Shown in pieces: positions 42,868-51,071 of a stretch of 64,000 bases of DNA (positions are counted from its first letter, which is position 1; each line of letters starts with the position of its first letter). Origin of the DNA: Flavicella sediminum (GTDB taxonomy: Bacteria > Bacteroidota > Bacteroidia > Flavobacteriales > Flavobacteriaceae); the NCBI RefSeq assembly GCF_006381105.1, contig NZ_VDET01000037.1:1-64000 (forward strand). Reading direction: 5' to 3'. The notes under the pieces were generated by a model that saw nothing but the letters and a program-made list of their open reading frames with translations, did not search any database and was not told the origin of the DNA. Both the position numbers and the translations under genes were made by a program.

Positions 42868-44334
42868 ATGAAGAAAACAATAAAAATATTAGGATCCGGA
42901 TTTTCGTCTTTATCAGCTGCTTGTTATTTAGCCAAAGAAGGACATGACGTGAGCGTTTATGAGAAAAACGCAACTATAGGTGGTAGGGCACAGCAGTACA
43001 AAAGAGAAGGTTTTATTTTTGATATGGGGCCAACATGGTATTGGATGCCTGATGTTTTTGAACGCTTTTTTGCAGATTTTGATAAAAAACCGTCAGATTA
43101 TTATCAGTTGGAGAAATTAAATCCAGCCTACAAAGTCTATTATGATGTCAATGATTTTATTGCCATTTCTTCCAACTTAGATGAAATTTATGCTTTGTTT
43201 GAAAAAGAAGAAACTGGAAGTTCCGTGGCTTTGAAAGAGTTTTTAAGCAAAGCAGAAAGTAATTACAATGTGGCTGTCAAAGATTTGGTGTACCGCCCAG
43301 GTGTGTCTCCTTTAGAATTAATCAGCCCAAAAACTGTGACAAAACTAAATCAATTGTTTTTTGATATTCGCAGACAGATCAAAAATAAATTTTCCAATCC
43401 ACGACTCATTAAAATACTTGAATTCCCTGTACTTTTTTTAGGGGCAAAACCTGGCAATACACCTGCGATGTACAATTTTATGAATTGGGCAGATTTTGGA
43501 TTAGGTACCTGGCATCCAAAAGGAGGTATGTTTGAAGTGGCCAATGGTATGGCTACTTTAGCGAAAGAATTGGGAGTGAAATTTGTACTGAATTCTCCTG
43601 TAGATAAAATTTCAGTAAATGAAAAAGGAGCTGCTATTGGCATTACTGTTCACAACAAACTGATTCCTGCAGACATTGTCTTAAGCGGTGCCGATTATCA
43701 TCATACAGAGAAATTATTGGACTTTAAATTACGCCAGTACTCTGAAAAATATTGGGAAAAGAAAACTTTTGCCCCCTCTTCTCTATTATTTTATGTAGCT
43801 TTCGATAAAAAGTTAATCAATGTTGCGCATCATACGTTGTTTTTCGACAAAGAATTTGACTCACATGCGGAATATATTTACGATACGCCTGCTTGGCCAA
43901 AAGATCCTTTATTTTATGCTAGTTTTCCTAGTATGTCTGATGATACTTTTGCTCCACAAGGAAAGGAGGCTGCAACTTTTTTAATTCCAATTGCGGCCGG
44001 ACTAGATGATACGCAAGCACATAGAGATGCTTATTTGAAAATAATTTTAGAAAGATTAGAAAATTTAACCAAGCAAAAATTGACAGATGACATACTTTTT
44101 GTGAAATCCTATTGTGTTAAAGATTTTATAGAGGATTATAATTCGTATAAAGGAAATGCTTACGGTTTGGCGAATACCTTAACACAGACGGCTTTTTTAA
44201 GACCTAAAATTAAAAGTAAAAAAGTAGGCAATTTATATTTTACAGGACAATTAACAGTACCAGGACCAGGAGTTCCACCAGCTCTGATTTCTGGAAAAGT
44301 GGCCGCAGAATTAATTTTAAAACAGCTAAACTAA
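42868..44334 (+). CDS. crtI: Phytoene desaturase
   Basis: The 488-residue FAD-dependent desaturase converts phytoene to lycopene. The dinucleotide fold is at the N-terminus (IKILGSGFSSLSAACYLAKEGHDVSVYEKNATIGGRAQQY), with DMGPTWYWMPDVFERFF next. The CrtI C-terminal signature is near residue 460 (NLYFTGQLTVPGPGVPPALISGKVAAELI). The frame opens at 42838, but the ATG at 42868 starts the FAD motif directly and follows the promoter, so it is preferred. Its stop overlaps the crtB start (TAATG). Confidence 0.95.
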   Translation: MKKTIKILGSGFSSLSAACYLAKEGHDVSVYEKNATIGGRAQQYKREGFIFDMGPTWYWMPDVFERFFADFDKKPSDYYQLEKLNPAYKVYYDVNDFIAISSNLDEIYALFEKEETGSSVALKEFLSKAESNYNVAVKDLVYRPGVSPLELISPKTVTKLNQLFFDIRRQIKNKFSNPRLIKILEFPVLFLGAKPGNTPAMYNFMNWADFGLGTWHPKGGMFEVANGMATLAKELGVKFVLNSPVDKISVNEKGAAIGITVHNKLIPADIVLSGADYHHTEKLLDFKLRQYSEKYWEKKTFAPSSLLFYVAFDKKLINVAHHTLFFDKEFDSHAEYIYDTPAWPKDPLFYASFPSMSDDTFAPQGKEAATFLIPIAAGLDDTQAHRDAYLKIILERLENLTKQKLTDDILFVKSYCVKDFIEDYNSYKGNAYGLANTLTQTAFLRPKIKSKKVGNLYFTGQLTVPGPGVPPALISGKVAAELILKQLN

Positions 44335-45173
44335 TGAAAGCACTCTATGATGAGATCTCTTTTCAGAGTTCAAAATTAATCACCAAAAGTTACAGTACTT
44401 CATTTTCTATAGCCGTTCGTTTATTGGCGCCTAGTATCCGACAAGCCATTTATAATATTTATGGTTTTGTGAGGTTGGCCGATGAAATTGTGGATAGTTT
44501 TGAAGGTTATCCAAAAGAAATATTACTAGATCGTTTTGAAGAAGAATATTTTTTATCCTTAGAAACTAAAATTAGTACAAATCCTGTAACCAATGCTTTT
44601 TTACAAACGGTAATGGAATACAATATCGATCAAGAATTGGTAAAAGCTTTTTTAAAGAGTATGCGTGCCGATTTGACCAAGCAGGTGTATCAAAGTGAGG
44701 AAGAGGTAGCCGAGTATATTTATGGCTCTGCGGATGTGGTTGGTTTGATGTGTTTGAAAGTTTTTGTGAAAGGTGATGAAGATGCTTATCAAAAATTGAA
44801 AGAACCTGCTATGAAATTAGGGTCAGCTTTTCAAAAAGTAAATTTTTTACGCGATATGAAAGAAGATTTTGAAGAATTAAGTCGTACCTATTTTCCGGAT
44901 ATAAATCCGAAAACCTTGAGCAACGAAGATAAAAACAGAATTATTTCTGAAATTAATAAAGAGTTCGAAGAAGCTTATATGGGAATTAAAAAATTACCTA
45001 AAGAGGCTAAATTAGGTGTATTTGTAGCCTATCGCTATTATTTAAGGTTGTTGAAGAAAATTGAAAAAACACCTGCAAAAGTACTTTCAGAAAAGCGTGT
45101 TCGAATTTCGAATCTCTTAAAAACCTATCTGTTATTTCGCTCTTATGTCAAATTTCAATTAAAATATGTGTAG
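44334..45173 (+). CDS. crtB: Phytoene synthase
   Basis: The 279-residue squalene/phytoene-synthase-family enzyme condenses two GGPP molecules. The two Asp-rich motifs are RLADEIVDSF (DEIVD at 50-54) and NFLRDMKEDFEELSRTYFP. It is one base overlapping with crtI upstream and overlaps the next, unknown gene by 8 bp, so all are translationally coupled. No GGPP synthase gene is in the window. Confidence 0.95.
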   Translation: MKALYDEISFQSSKLITKSYSTSFSIAVRLLAPSIRQAIYNIYGFVRLADEIVDSFEGYPKEILLDRFEEEYFLSLETKISTNPVTNAFLQTVMEYNIDQELVKAFLKSMRADLTKQVYQSEEEVAEYIYGSADVVGLMCLKVFVKGDEDAYQKLKEPAMKLGSAFQKVNFLRDMKEDFEELSRTYFPDINPKTLSNEDKNRIISEINKEFEEAYMGIKKLPKEAKLGVFVAYRYYLRLLKKIEKTPAKVLSEKRVRISNLLKTYLLFRSYVKFQLKYV

Positions 45174-45609
45174 TTTTTATGTGATTTTATTTGTGAGTTT
45201 GTTTGGGCATTTGGAAACGAATCTGCCGGAGTTGGTAAACGAATTCCATCAATTAAATTCTGAAAAAACAGAAGAAATATTTATTCAGAAATATGAAAAT
45301 TTTGAAGATCCCTCTATTTTGGCCTATGTGTATGCCTTAAAAATGAAACAAGCTAGTTACACGTTAAATCCGTATACAAAATTGAAAATTTTTAATAACT
45401 CAAAAAAAGCTTTAAATAAGTTGATTACTGAAAATACAACAAATATACATTTGCGATATATCCGATTGATGTTACAGGAAAAAACACCTAAAATTTTAGG
45501 TTTCAACAATTTTATTACTTCGGATAAAGCTTTTTTATTAAAAAAAATGAAGATAAAAGACGAAACCGATTACTTAGATAAGTACATTTATAAAAATACT
45601 TCGTTATGA
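45166..45609 (+). CDS. Unknown protein embedded in the carotenoid operon (147 aa)
   Basis: The 147-residue protein has an N-terminal hydrophobic stretch (FYVILFVSLFG) that could be a signal peptide, then a helical body with TPR-like spacing (FIQKYENFEDPSILAYVYALKMKQAS, LKIFNNSKKALNKLITENTTNIHLRYIRLMLQEKTP). It overlaps crtB by 8 bp and crtZ by 4 bp. I do not recognise a family. Its strict coupling with crt genes implies a role linked to carotenoid synthesis or placement, but no activity can be inferred. Confidence 0.8.
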   Translation: MCSFYVILFVSLFGHLETNLPELVNEFHQLNSEKTEEIFIQKYENFEDPSILAYVYALKMKQASYTLNPYTKLKIFNNSKKALNKLITENTTNIHLRYIRLMLQEKTPKILGFNNFITSDKAFLLKKMKIKDETDYLDKYIYKNTSL

Positions 45610-46055
45610 TGATTATGACTTACATTTTTATTACACTCCTTACCTATATCCTTATGGAAGTGGCTACTTGGTTAACGCATAAATATGTGATGCATGGTTT
45701 TTTGTGGGCGCTACATGCCGATCACCATCAACCTAAATATGCGGGCGTTTTTGAAAAAAATGATGCCTTTTTTGTGATTGGTGCAATTCCCAGTATTACC
45801 TTGTTTTATTATGGGGTTCATCCTGAATTTAATTATAAATTTTTTATTGGCCTTGGCGTTTTATTTTATGGAATTACCTATTTTTTAATTCATGACGTTT
45901 TAATTCATCAACGGTTCAAATGGTTCAAACACACAAAAAATAAATACTTATTAGGTTTGCGTAAAGCACATAAAATTCATCATAAACATTTAGGAAAAGA
46001 ACATGGGGAGTGTTTTGGAATGCTAAATGTTCCAAAGAAATATTTTAATAGATAG
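45606..46055 (+). CDS. crtZ: Beta-carotene hydroxylase CrtZ
   Basis: The 149-residue integral membrane diiron hydroxylase converts beta-carotene to zeaxanthin through cryptoxanthin. The histidine boxes are visible: HKYVMHGFLWALHADHHQPK, HDVLIHQRFKW and KAHKIHHKHLGKEHGE, all conserved in CrtZ. It overlaps the unknown gene upstream by 4 bp and is 3 bp before the lycopene cyclase gene. Confidence 0.94.
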   Translation: MMIMTYIFITLLTYILMEVATWLTHKYVMHGFLWALHADHHQPKYAGVFEKNDAFFVIGAIPSITLFYYGVHPEFNYKFFIGLGVLFYGITYFLIHDVLIHQRFKWFKHTKNKYLLGLRKAHKIHHKHLGKEHGECFGMLNVPKKYFNR

Positions 46056-46058
46056 ACA

Positions 46059-46763
46059 ATGATGCAACCGCTCTATTTATATGTGCTAATAGGATCATTT
46101 AGCATTCCATTTTTATTCACTTTTTTCTGTATAGATTTTATTAAGAAGTGGAAGAATTTCTGTATTTCAACCTTGTGCATAGCATCCTTCTTTCTTATTT
46201 GGGATGCCATTTTTACAAATTTTGAAATTTGGGGTTTTACCCATTCCTATTGTGCGGGTTGGTATTTTCTTAAAATGCCTATAGAAGAGTGGCTCTTTTT
46301 TTTAGTCATCCCTTTTTGTAGCTTGTTTACACATTTTGCTTTTTTTTACGCTTTTCCAAAGCTTGTACTTAATAAAAAAGCAACAATTCTTATTACAGGT
46401 ATACTTGTTTGTGCAGCTGTGCTGTTGCTGATTTTTAATTATGATAAATGGTATACTTTGGTCAATTATGTTTGTTTTATTTTGGTGTTGATTTTTGGAT
46501 TGTTTCGTTTGCAATTATTGCAACAATTCTACATTTCGTTTCTAATCATATTGATTCCCTTTTTTTTAGTGAATGGAATACTTACCGGAATGCTAACAGA
46601 AATTCCGGTAGTGTGGTATGACAATACAGAAAATTTAGGAAGGCGAATAGTGACCATTCCTGTGGAAGATATAGGCTATGCTTTTTCCATGTTATTTGGT
46701 AATCTATTAATTTTTGATCTATTAAATAGAAGAGAAGAAAACAGAATTAGTAAAACTACTTAA
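46059..46763 (+). CDS. crtY: Lycopene cyclase, CrtYcd type
   Basis: The 234-residue membrane protein with six to seven hydrophobic helices is built like the fused heterodimeric CrtYc-CrtYd cyclases of Bacteroidota and archaea. The half-domain signatures PIEEWLFFLVIPFCSLFTHFAFF and PVEDIGYAFSMLFGNLLIFDLL are both present. It forms the beta rings of beta-carotene. It differs from the FAD-binding CrtY of proteobacteria. It lies between crtZ and the SRPBCC gene. Confidence 0.93.
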   Translation: MMQPLYLYVLIGSFSIPFLFTFFCIDFIKKWKNFCISTLCIASFFLIWDAIFTNFEIWGFTHSYCAGWYFLKMPIEEWLFFLVIPFCSLFTHFAFFYAFPKLVLNKKATILITGILVCAAVLLLIFNYDKWYTLVNYVCFILVLIFGLFRLQLLQQFYISFLIILIPFFLVNGILTGMLTEIPVVWYDNTENLGRRIVTIPVEDIGYAFSMLFGNLLIFDLLNRREENRISKTT

Positions 46764-46774
46764 AACAAAATTAA

Positions 46775-47263
46775 ATGTCAGTAAACATAATTTCTCATTC
46801 CAATATCTATACTTTGTCGGCGCAACAAGTCTTGCCAATTTCTATTTCAGAAGCCTGGAAGTATTTCAGTTCTCCAGAAAATTTAAAAGAACTAACGCCG
46901 CCAGAAATGCAAATGAATGTCACTTCTGGAAAACCAGAAAAAGCCTATGCCGGACAAATTATCACTTATAATTTAGCCGTAGCAAAAGGAATTCGAATCA
47001 ATTGGGTAACAGAAATTACACAAGTCCTACAAGAAAAAATGTTTATTGACGAACAACGTTTCGGTCCCTATAAAATGTGGCATCATGAGCATACATTTGA
47101 AAAAATTGACGAACACAGTTGTTTAATGAAAGATAAAATTTCATACAAATTACCACTGGGGTTTTTAGGGAAAATTGCACATGTTTTATTTGTAAAGAAT
47201 CAATTAAAAGGAATTTTTAATTTCAGAGAACAAAAAGTAAATGAAGTTTTTGGGAAGTTGTAA
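46775..47263 (+). CDS. SRPBCC family protein
   Basis: The 162-residue START/Bet v1-like protein has YTLSAQQVLPISISEAWKYFSSPENLKELTPPEMQMNVTSGKP, and HHEHTFEKIDEHSCLMKDKISYKLPLGFLGKIAHVLFVKNQLKGIFNFRE at the end. Such SRPBCC proteins bind hydrophobic ligands in a central cavity, and members next to crt genes are common. It could carry carotenoid or be annotated as a cell-division inhibitor; neither is proven. It is the last gene of the crt operon. Confidence 0.82.
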   Translation: MSVNIISHSNIYTLSAQQVLPISISEAWKYFSSPENLKELTPPEMQMNVTSGKPEKAYAGQIITYNLAVAKGIRINWVTEITQVLQEKMFIDEQRFGPYKMWHHEHTFEKIDEHSCLMKDKISYKLPLGFLGKIAHVLFVKNQLKGIFNFREQKVNEVFGKL

Positions 47264-47294
47264 AAAGAATACAATTCCCAAGTAAATATTGAAT

Positions 47295-47660
47295 TTATTC
47301 AAAAAGAAAATCTATGTCTATGCTTCCATCCAAAGCATCAAATTCTTCAATTTCTATTTTTTCAAAAAAGTGCACTATTAAATTTCTTTTGACCAATTCC
47401 GTATAATATTCATCTAAAAGTGAGACTTTGCATTCGTGGTGCTCAATTCCATTTGGTAAAAAAGTAAACCGATCAATAGAAGTAAGGGTACAAACAGCAG
47501 TGTCAGTTGTTTTTAACTCTTTGATATGAAATAACATCATATTTGTTTTGTTGTACTCTTTAATTGTCATTAGTTTTCCATTATCCATATCATGTTGGTG
47601 GTCATGTTTATGCTCATGGTCATGATGATGCTGGTCGTGGCTATGTTTGTGTTTACTCAA
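47295..47660 (-). CDS. Histidine-rich hypothetical protein
   Basis: The 121-residue protein begins with about 24 residues rich in His, Asp and Lys (KHKHSHDQHHHDHEHKHDHQ), a typical metal-binding tract, followed by a folded domain of about 95 residues with beta-rich pattern (CTLTSIDRFTFLPNGIEHHECKVSLL). The start is TTG at 47660, overlapping the end of the upstream gene by 8 bp; starting at the internal Met 25 would remove the tract. Zn/Ni storage or sensing is plausible. It follows the 95-residue gene in the same operon. Confidence 0.75.
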   Translation of the reverse strand: MSKHKHSHDQHHHDHEHKHDHQHDMDNGKLMTIKEYNKTNMMLFHIKELKTTDTAVCTLTSIDRFTFLPNGIEHHECKVSLLDEYYTELVKRNLIVHFFEKIEIEEFDALDGSIDIDFLFE

Positions 47661-47940
47661 AATATCTATTTATTTCTGATTCTGAAAGATTGTAATCGGT
47701 TACTTTATGGTGTTCTAAGATTTCTGCAATGGCATCCGTTTTAAACTTTAAAATGGCTTTGTTAAGATCTTTACCTTCTAAAAATTGTTTAAAACAAGTG
47801 TTGTTGTCGTTTTCTATTACCTCATTGGCAATATGCATGCTTTGTCTAAACAATACGACCAAACGAAATTTTTTCGTCTTGCTTTTTTTGTCATATCCAA
47901 AACCAAGGATGTAATTATTTCTAAATTCTGTTACTGTCAT
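47653..47940 (-). CDS. Hypothetical protein (95 aa)
   Basis: The 95-residue protein is of mixed charge, beginning MTVTEFRNNYILGFGYDKKSKTKKFRL and ending SESEINRYFE. It overlaps the His-rich gene by 8 bp, so the two are coupled and probably work together. No family is recognised. It is not clearly membrane-bound or exported. Confidence 0.72.
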   Translation of the reverse strand: MTVTEFRNNYILGFGYDKKSKTKKFRLVVLFRQSMHIANEVIENDNNTCFKQFLEGKDLNKAILKFKTDAIAEILEHHKVTDYNLSESEINRYFE

Positions 47941-47996
47941 GTATATTATATCTAAATAACCAATGTAATTTTTATTGGTGTCTGTTTTGTTTTTAA

Positions 47997-49148
47997 TTAA
48001 GAACTGATTGAAATAAGGTTTTCCAATAGTTCAACACAAGCATCTAATTCTGTTTGTTCAATAAATTCATTTGCCCTATGTGCTTGGTCTATAGATCCTG
48101 GTCCGCAAATAATACTTTCAATTCCTGCGGCAGCAAACTGTCCTGCTTCTGCGGCATAAGGAACAGTTCCAAGATTTGTATTTGGATTTATCTTTTTTAA
48201 CAATTGAACTATTTCTTGATTTTCTTTGGTGTCTAATGGAGGAACAGGAGCATGCTGTTCTACCGTTTTAATTTTAAAATCAGGATAAATACTTTTTAAT
48301 TCCTCTTCTCTTTGTCTACAATGAGTTTCAAATGCTTCAAAAATTTCGTGTAAATTATCCTTCGGTATAATTCTAGCGTCCCATGAAAACGTTGCTTTGT
48401 CGGCAATGACATTTGCGGCAATTCCACCCTGAACAACTCCTGTATGCAAAGAAGTGTGCGGTGGTGTAAAGCGTGTGTCAATACTTCCTGAGGCAACCAA
48501 GGCCTTCATTTTATCTTCCAACCATAAAATAAGTCGTGCACTTTCATGTACAGCGCTGACTTCTTTTAAAATTCCACTGCTATGTCCAGCAGAACCATTA
48601 ACATAAGTGTCGTATAAACAAATTCCTTTATGTCCAATAATTGGTTGCATTAAAGAAGGTTCTCCTATAATGGCAAATTTCGGTTTTTCGGAATAGTGAT
48701 TTTGTAGGTGGGTAATAAGTTCTGGTGCAGCTAAACAGCCTATTTCTTCATCGTAAGAAAAAGCAAAATAAATAGGCGTTTTTAAGTCTGTTTTTACCAT
48801 TTCAGGTAGAATAGCCAAACAACAAGCCAAATAACCTTTCATATCACAAGACCCTCTTCCGTATAATTTTCCATCACCTTTGTCGCTTAGCTCAAACGGA
48901 TTTGTATCCCAGTTCTGTCCTATTACAGGAACCACATCGGTATGACCAGAAAGAATAACGCCCCCATCAACGGCAGGGCCAATTCTACAGTGCAAAGATG
49001 CTTTGGTATTTTCCACATTCGGAACCAGTACCGTTTCTATGCCAAAGGATTCAATATAATCTTTGATCCAATGAATGATTGTTGTATTACTTTCTCCTCC
49101 TAAAACAGGAAATGAAACTAATTTTGATAATAGTTGAGCGGCCGTCAT
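47997..49148 (-). CDS. argE: Acetylornithine deacetylase
   Basis: The 383-residue M20 metallopeptidase-family enzyme has the dinuclear metal motif SGHTDVVPV, YGRGSCDMKGYLAC, FSYDEEIGC with the catalytic Glu, and the later VGEPS-type strand (IGEPSLMQP). It deacetylates N-acetylornithine in arginine synthesis. The frame runs upstream into the helicase gene (to 49250), but the true start is the ATG at 49148, just after the helicase stop (49153, 4-bp gap), so the two are in one transcript. Confidence 0.9.
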   Translation of the reverse strand: MTAAQLLSKLVSFPVLGGESNTTIIHWIKDYIESFGIETVLVPNVENTKASLHCRIGPAVDGGVILSGHTDVVPVIGQNWDTNPFELSDKGDGKLYGRGSCDMKGYLACCLAILPEMVKTDLKTPIYFAFSYDEEIGCLAAPELITHLQNHYSEKPKFAIIGEPSLMQPIIGHKGICLYDTYVNGSAGHSSGILKEVSAVHESARLILWLEDKMKALVASGSIDTRFTPPHTSLHTGVVQGGIAANVIADKATFSWDARIIPKDNLHEIFEAFETHCRQREEELKSIYPDFKIKTVEQHAPVPPLDTKENQEIVQLLKKINPNTNLGTVPYAAEAGQFAAAGIESIICGPGSIDQAHRANEFIEQTELDACVELLENLISISS

Positions 49149-49152
49149 AAGT

Positions 49153-50469
49153 TTAGTTTGCGATTTCAATTTTGGCGTTTTTCTTTTTAATTTTTTTATT
49201 GCGGGCTTCTTTAAGCAAGCGATTGCTTTTGTTTCTTTTGATGGCAACATAAACAGCGTAATCTTTTACTTCAATAAGTCCCAAGTCTTCCTTGTTCATA
49301 AAATCGAATTGCAGACAAAATCCAACTACATCCATTTTATTCACCTTGTCTTTTTTCCCTTTGCCAATATAAACAGTAACCCATTCAGGCTCCGTAATTG
49401 TCTTCTGATTGGCTAATGTTAAGATAACCGGTTCTGTTTTTACATATTCGGGTAAATAATCCTCTTCCGTTCTTAATAAAATACTGACTCCAGAAGCTTT
49501 CATTCTAGCGGTTCGTCCATTTCTATGGGTAAACGTTTTCTCAGTTGTTGGCAATTGATAATGTACCACATAATCCAAATCGGGTATGTCAATTCCTCTG
49601 GCAGCTATATCCGTTGCAATTAAAAATTGTGCACTTCCATTTCTGAATTTCAACAATTCTAATTCTCGTTGAGGTTGTTCTAAACCACCATGAAATATTG
49701 CGTAGTCAACTTTATGATCGTCCAAATAGTCACAAATTCTGTCGCAAGCTTCTCTATGATTGCAAAAAACTATGGTATTTGTATTTGGTTCAAATGTTTT
49801 GAAAAGACTTAAAAGTCCTTCAGCCTTTTCGTCATTTGCCGTAACAACTTGCTGTAACTCTAAATTGTTTTCTTCCGTTGAAGAAAAATCTAATGTATGA
49901 ATTTCTTTTATTTCTAAAAATTCAGGTATGTCAATAGAGTTTGTGGCAGAAACTAAAAGGTGTCCTTTTATATTTGGAATATTATGAACTATTTTTTCCA
50001 TTTGCGTAACAAATCCAAATTCTAAGGATTTGTCAAACTCATCAAAAACCAAATGAGAAATAGCTGAGGTGTCAAAAGTTTCTCGTCTCATATGATCTTC
50101 AATTCTACCAGGGGTGCCGACAAGAATAGTAGGGGGGGATGAGAAATTTTTACGTTCAACAGAAAAAGGATGACCACCATAACAGGCATTTATTTTAAAA
50201 GGAAGTTTCATTGCTTTTAAAACATTTTCTATTTGTAAAACCAACTCTCTAGTAGGAGCTAGGATTAGTATTTGAACTCCTGTTTTTTCTTTAATTTTAG
50301 AAAGCATGGTTAAAACATAAGCTACGGTCTTTCCACTTCCTGTAGGAGAAAGTAATAGTAAGTTTTTATTGGATTTACTGGCATCTAAAGAAGCTTGTTG
50401 CATTTCATTAAATTCTGAAAAGCCTAAGTTTTTTAGAAGTTCACTCTGATTTATTTTAAAATTATCCAT
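49153..50469 (-). CDS. DbpA-like RNA helicase with DEFD in motif II
   Basis: The 438-residue DEAD-box-type helicase has a Q motif region (FSEFNEMQQASLDA), Walker A SPTGSGKT, motif III SATNSIDI and motif VI HRNGRTARM. Motif II reads DEFD (LVFDEFDKSLEFGF) instead of DEAD. The C-terminal region (about 355-438, YIGKGKKDKVNKMDVVGFC...YAVYVAIKR) resembles the RNA-binding domain of DbpA, which binds 23S rRNA. The start is the ATG at 50469 rather than the longer 50487 frame. argE follows. Confidence 0.88.
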   Translation of the reverse strand: MDNFKINQSELLKNLGFSEFNEMQQASLDASKSNKNLLLLSPTGSGKTVAYVLTMLSKIKEKTGVQILILAPTRELVLQIENVLKAMKLPFKINACYGGHPFSVERKNFSSPPTILVGTPGRIEDHMRRETFDTSAISHLVFDEFDKSLEFGFVTQMEKIVHNIPNIKGHLLVSATNSIDIPEFLEIKEIHTLDFSSTEENNLELQQVVTANDEKAEGLLSLFKTFEPNTNTIVFCNHREACDRICDYLDDHKVDYAIFHGGLEQPQRELELLKFRNGSAQFLIATDIAARGIDIPDLDYVVHYQLPTTEKTFTHRNGRTARMKASGVSILLRTEEDYLPEYVKTEPVILTLANQKTITEPEWVTVYIGKGKKDKVNKMDVVGFCLQFDFMNKEDLGLIEVKDYAVYVAIKRNKSNRLLKEARNKKIKKKNAKIEIAN

Positions 50470-50529
50470 GGTACAAATGTAATTCAACTATCTTTAGCGT
50501 TCTAAAAATGTATATACAAATATCAGGAA

Positions 50530-50766
50530 ATGGACGCACAACCAAACAATCCTATTCATGGAAAAAGAATAGAAGATATATTGAAAGAATTAGTAGCCTA
50601 TTATGGTTGGGAACATTTGGGGCATAAGGTTAAAATAGGGTGTTTTAGAAACAATCCAACCATTGGTTCAAGTTTAACGTTTTTAAGACGAACCAATTGG
50701 GCAAAGAGTAAAGTAGAGGCATTGTATATTGAAATGCATAGAAAAATAGAGCAGTCAAAGAAGTAG
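50530..50766 (+). CDS. VF530 family DNA-binding protein
   Basis: The 78-residue protein has the VF530/DUF2132 pattern (NPIHGKRIEDILKELVAYYGWEHLGHKVKIGCFRNNPTIGSSLTFLRRTNWAKSKVEALY). The family structure suggests DNA binding, but its function is unknown. It is a single plus-strand gene divergent from the helicase, with a bidirectional terminator downstream. Confidence 0.9.
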   Translation: MDAQPNNPIHGKRIEDILKELVAYYGWEHLGHKVKIGCFRNNPTIGSSLTFLRRTNWAKSKVEALYIEMHRKIEQSKK

Positions 50767-50880
50767 ATTTCTCTCTTTGATTGAAATGACAAACATTAAC
50801 GCTAATTATACTACTTATCAAGTTATGGGAACGGTGATATCCCTACCAGGAGTAAGTTTACCAAAAAAAAACATGGGTAC

Positions 50881-50927
50881 AAAAAAAAGGCTGTATGAAA
50901 ATTAATTTTCAGACAGCCTTTTTTTGT
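50881..50927. terminator. Bidirectional terminator downstream of the VF530 gene
   Basis: An A-run, AAGGCTGT stem paired with ACAGCCTT around a palindromic AAAATTAATTTT core, then a T-run. It serves the plus-strand VF530 gene and the minus-strand TIM-barrel gene coming from the other side. The other 240 bases between these genes contain the inverted repeat below and no gene. Confidence 0.8.
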
Positions 50928-50968
50928 TAGTGCCTCTTAATGAATGGCTAAAATTAAAATAATGTCAG

Positions 50969-51027
50969 GTCGAGCGGAGTCCACACCCTGTTTAATTTTA
51001 ATTGTATAAGTTCTCGACTCCGCTCGA
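50969..51027. repeat. Inverted repeat TCGAGCGGAGTC / GACTCCGCTCGA
   Basis: A 13-mer GTCGAGCGGAGTC at 50969-50981 has its 12-bp reverse complement at 51016-51027, 34 bp apart. It is GC-rich in an AT-rich gap. Similar sequences are dispersed repeats in flavobacterial genomes, so it could be a mobile or structural element. Function unknown. Confidence 0.65.
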
Positions 51028-51071
51028 GGAGGCATTTAATAGCGTAAAAGAATTCTGTTATATTAAAGTTG

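Noticed and set aside
47945-47962. Fifth iron-box-like site (TCTAAATAA) upstream of the 95-residue gene
   Set aside because: Only the TTATTTAGAT half matches; the right half and spacing do not fit the four other sites.
49149-49250. Longer N-terminus of ArgE starting at 49250
   Set aside because: The extra 34 residues are Lys-rich and read the helicase C-terminal coding DNA in another frame; the conserved enzyme begins at the ATG at 49148.
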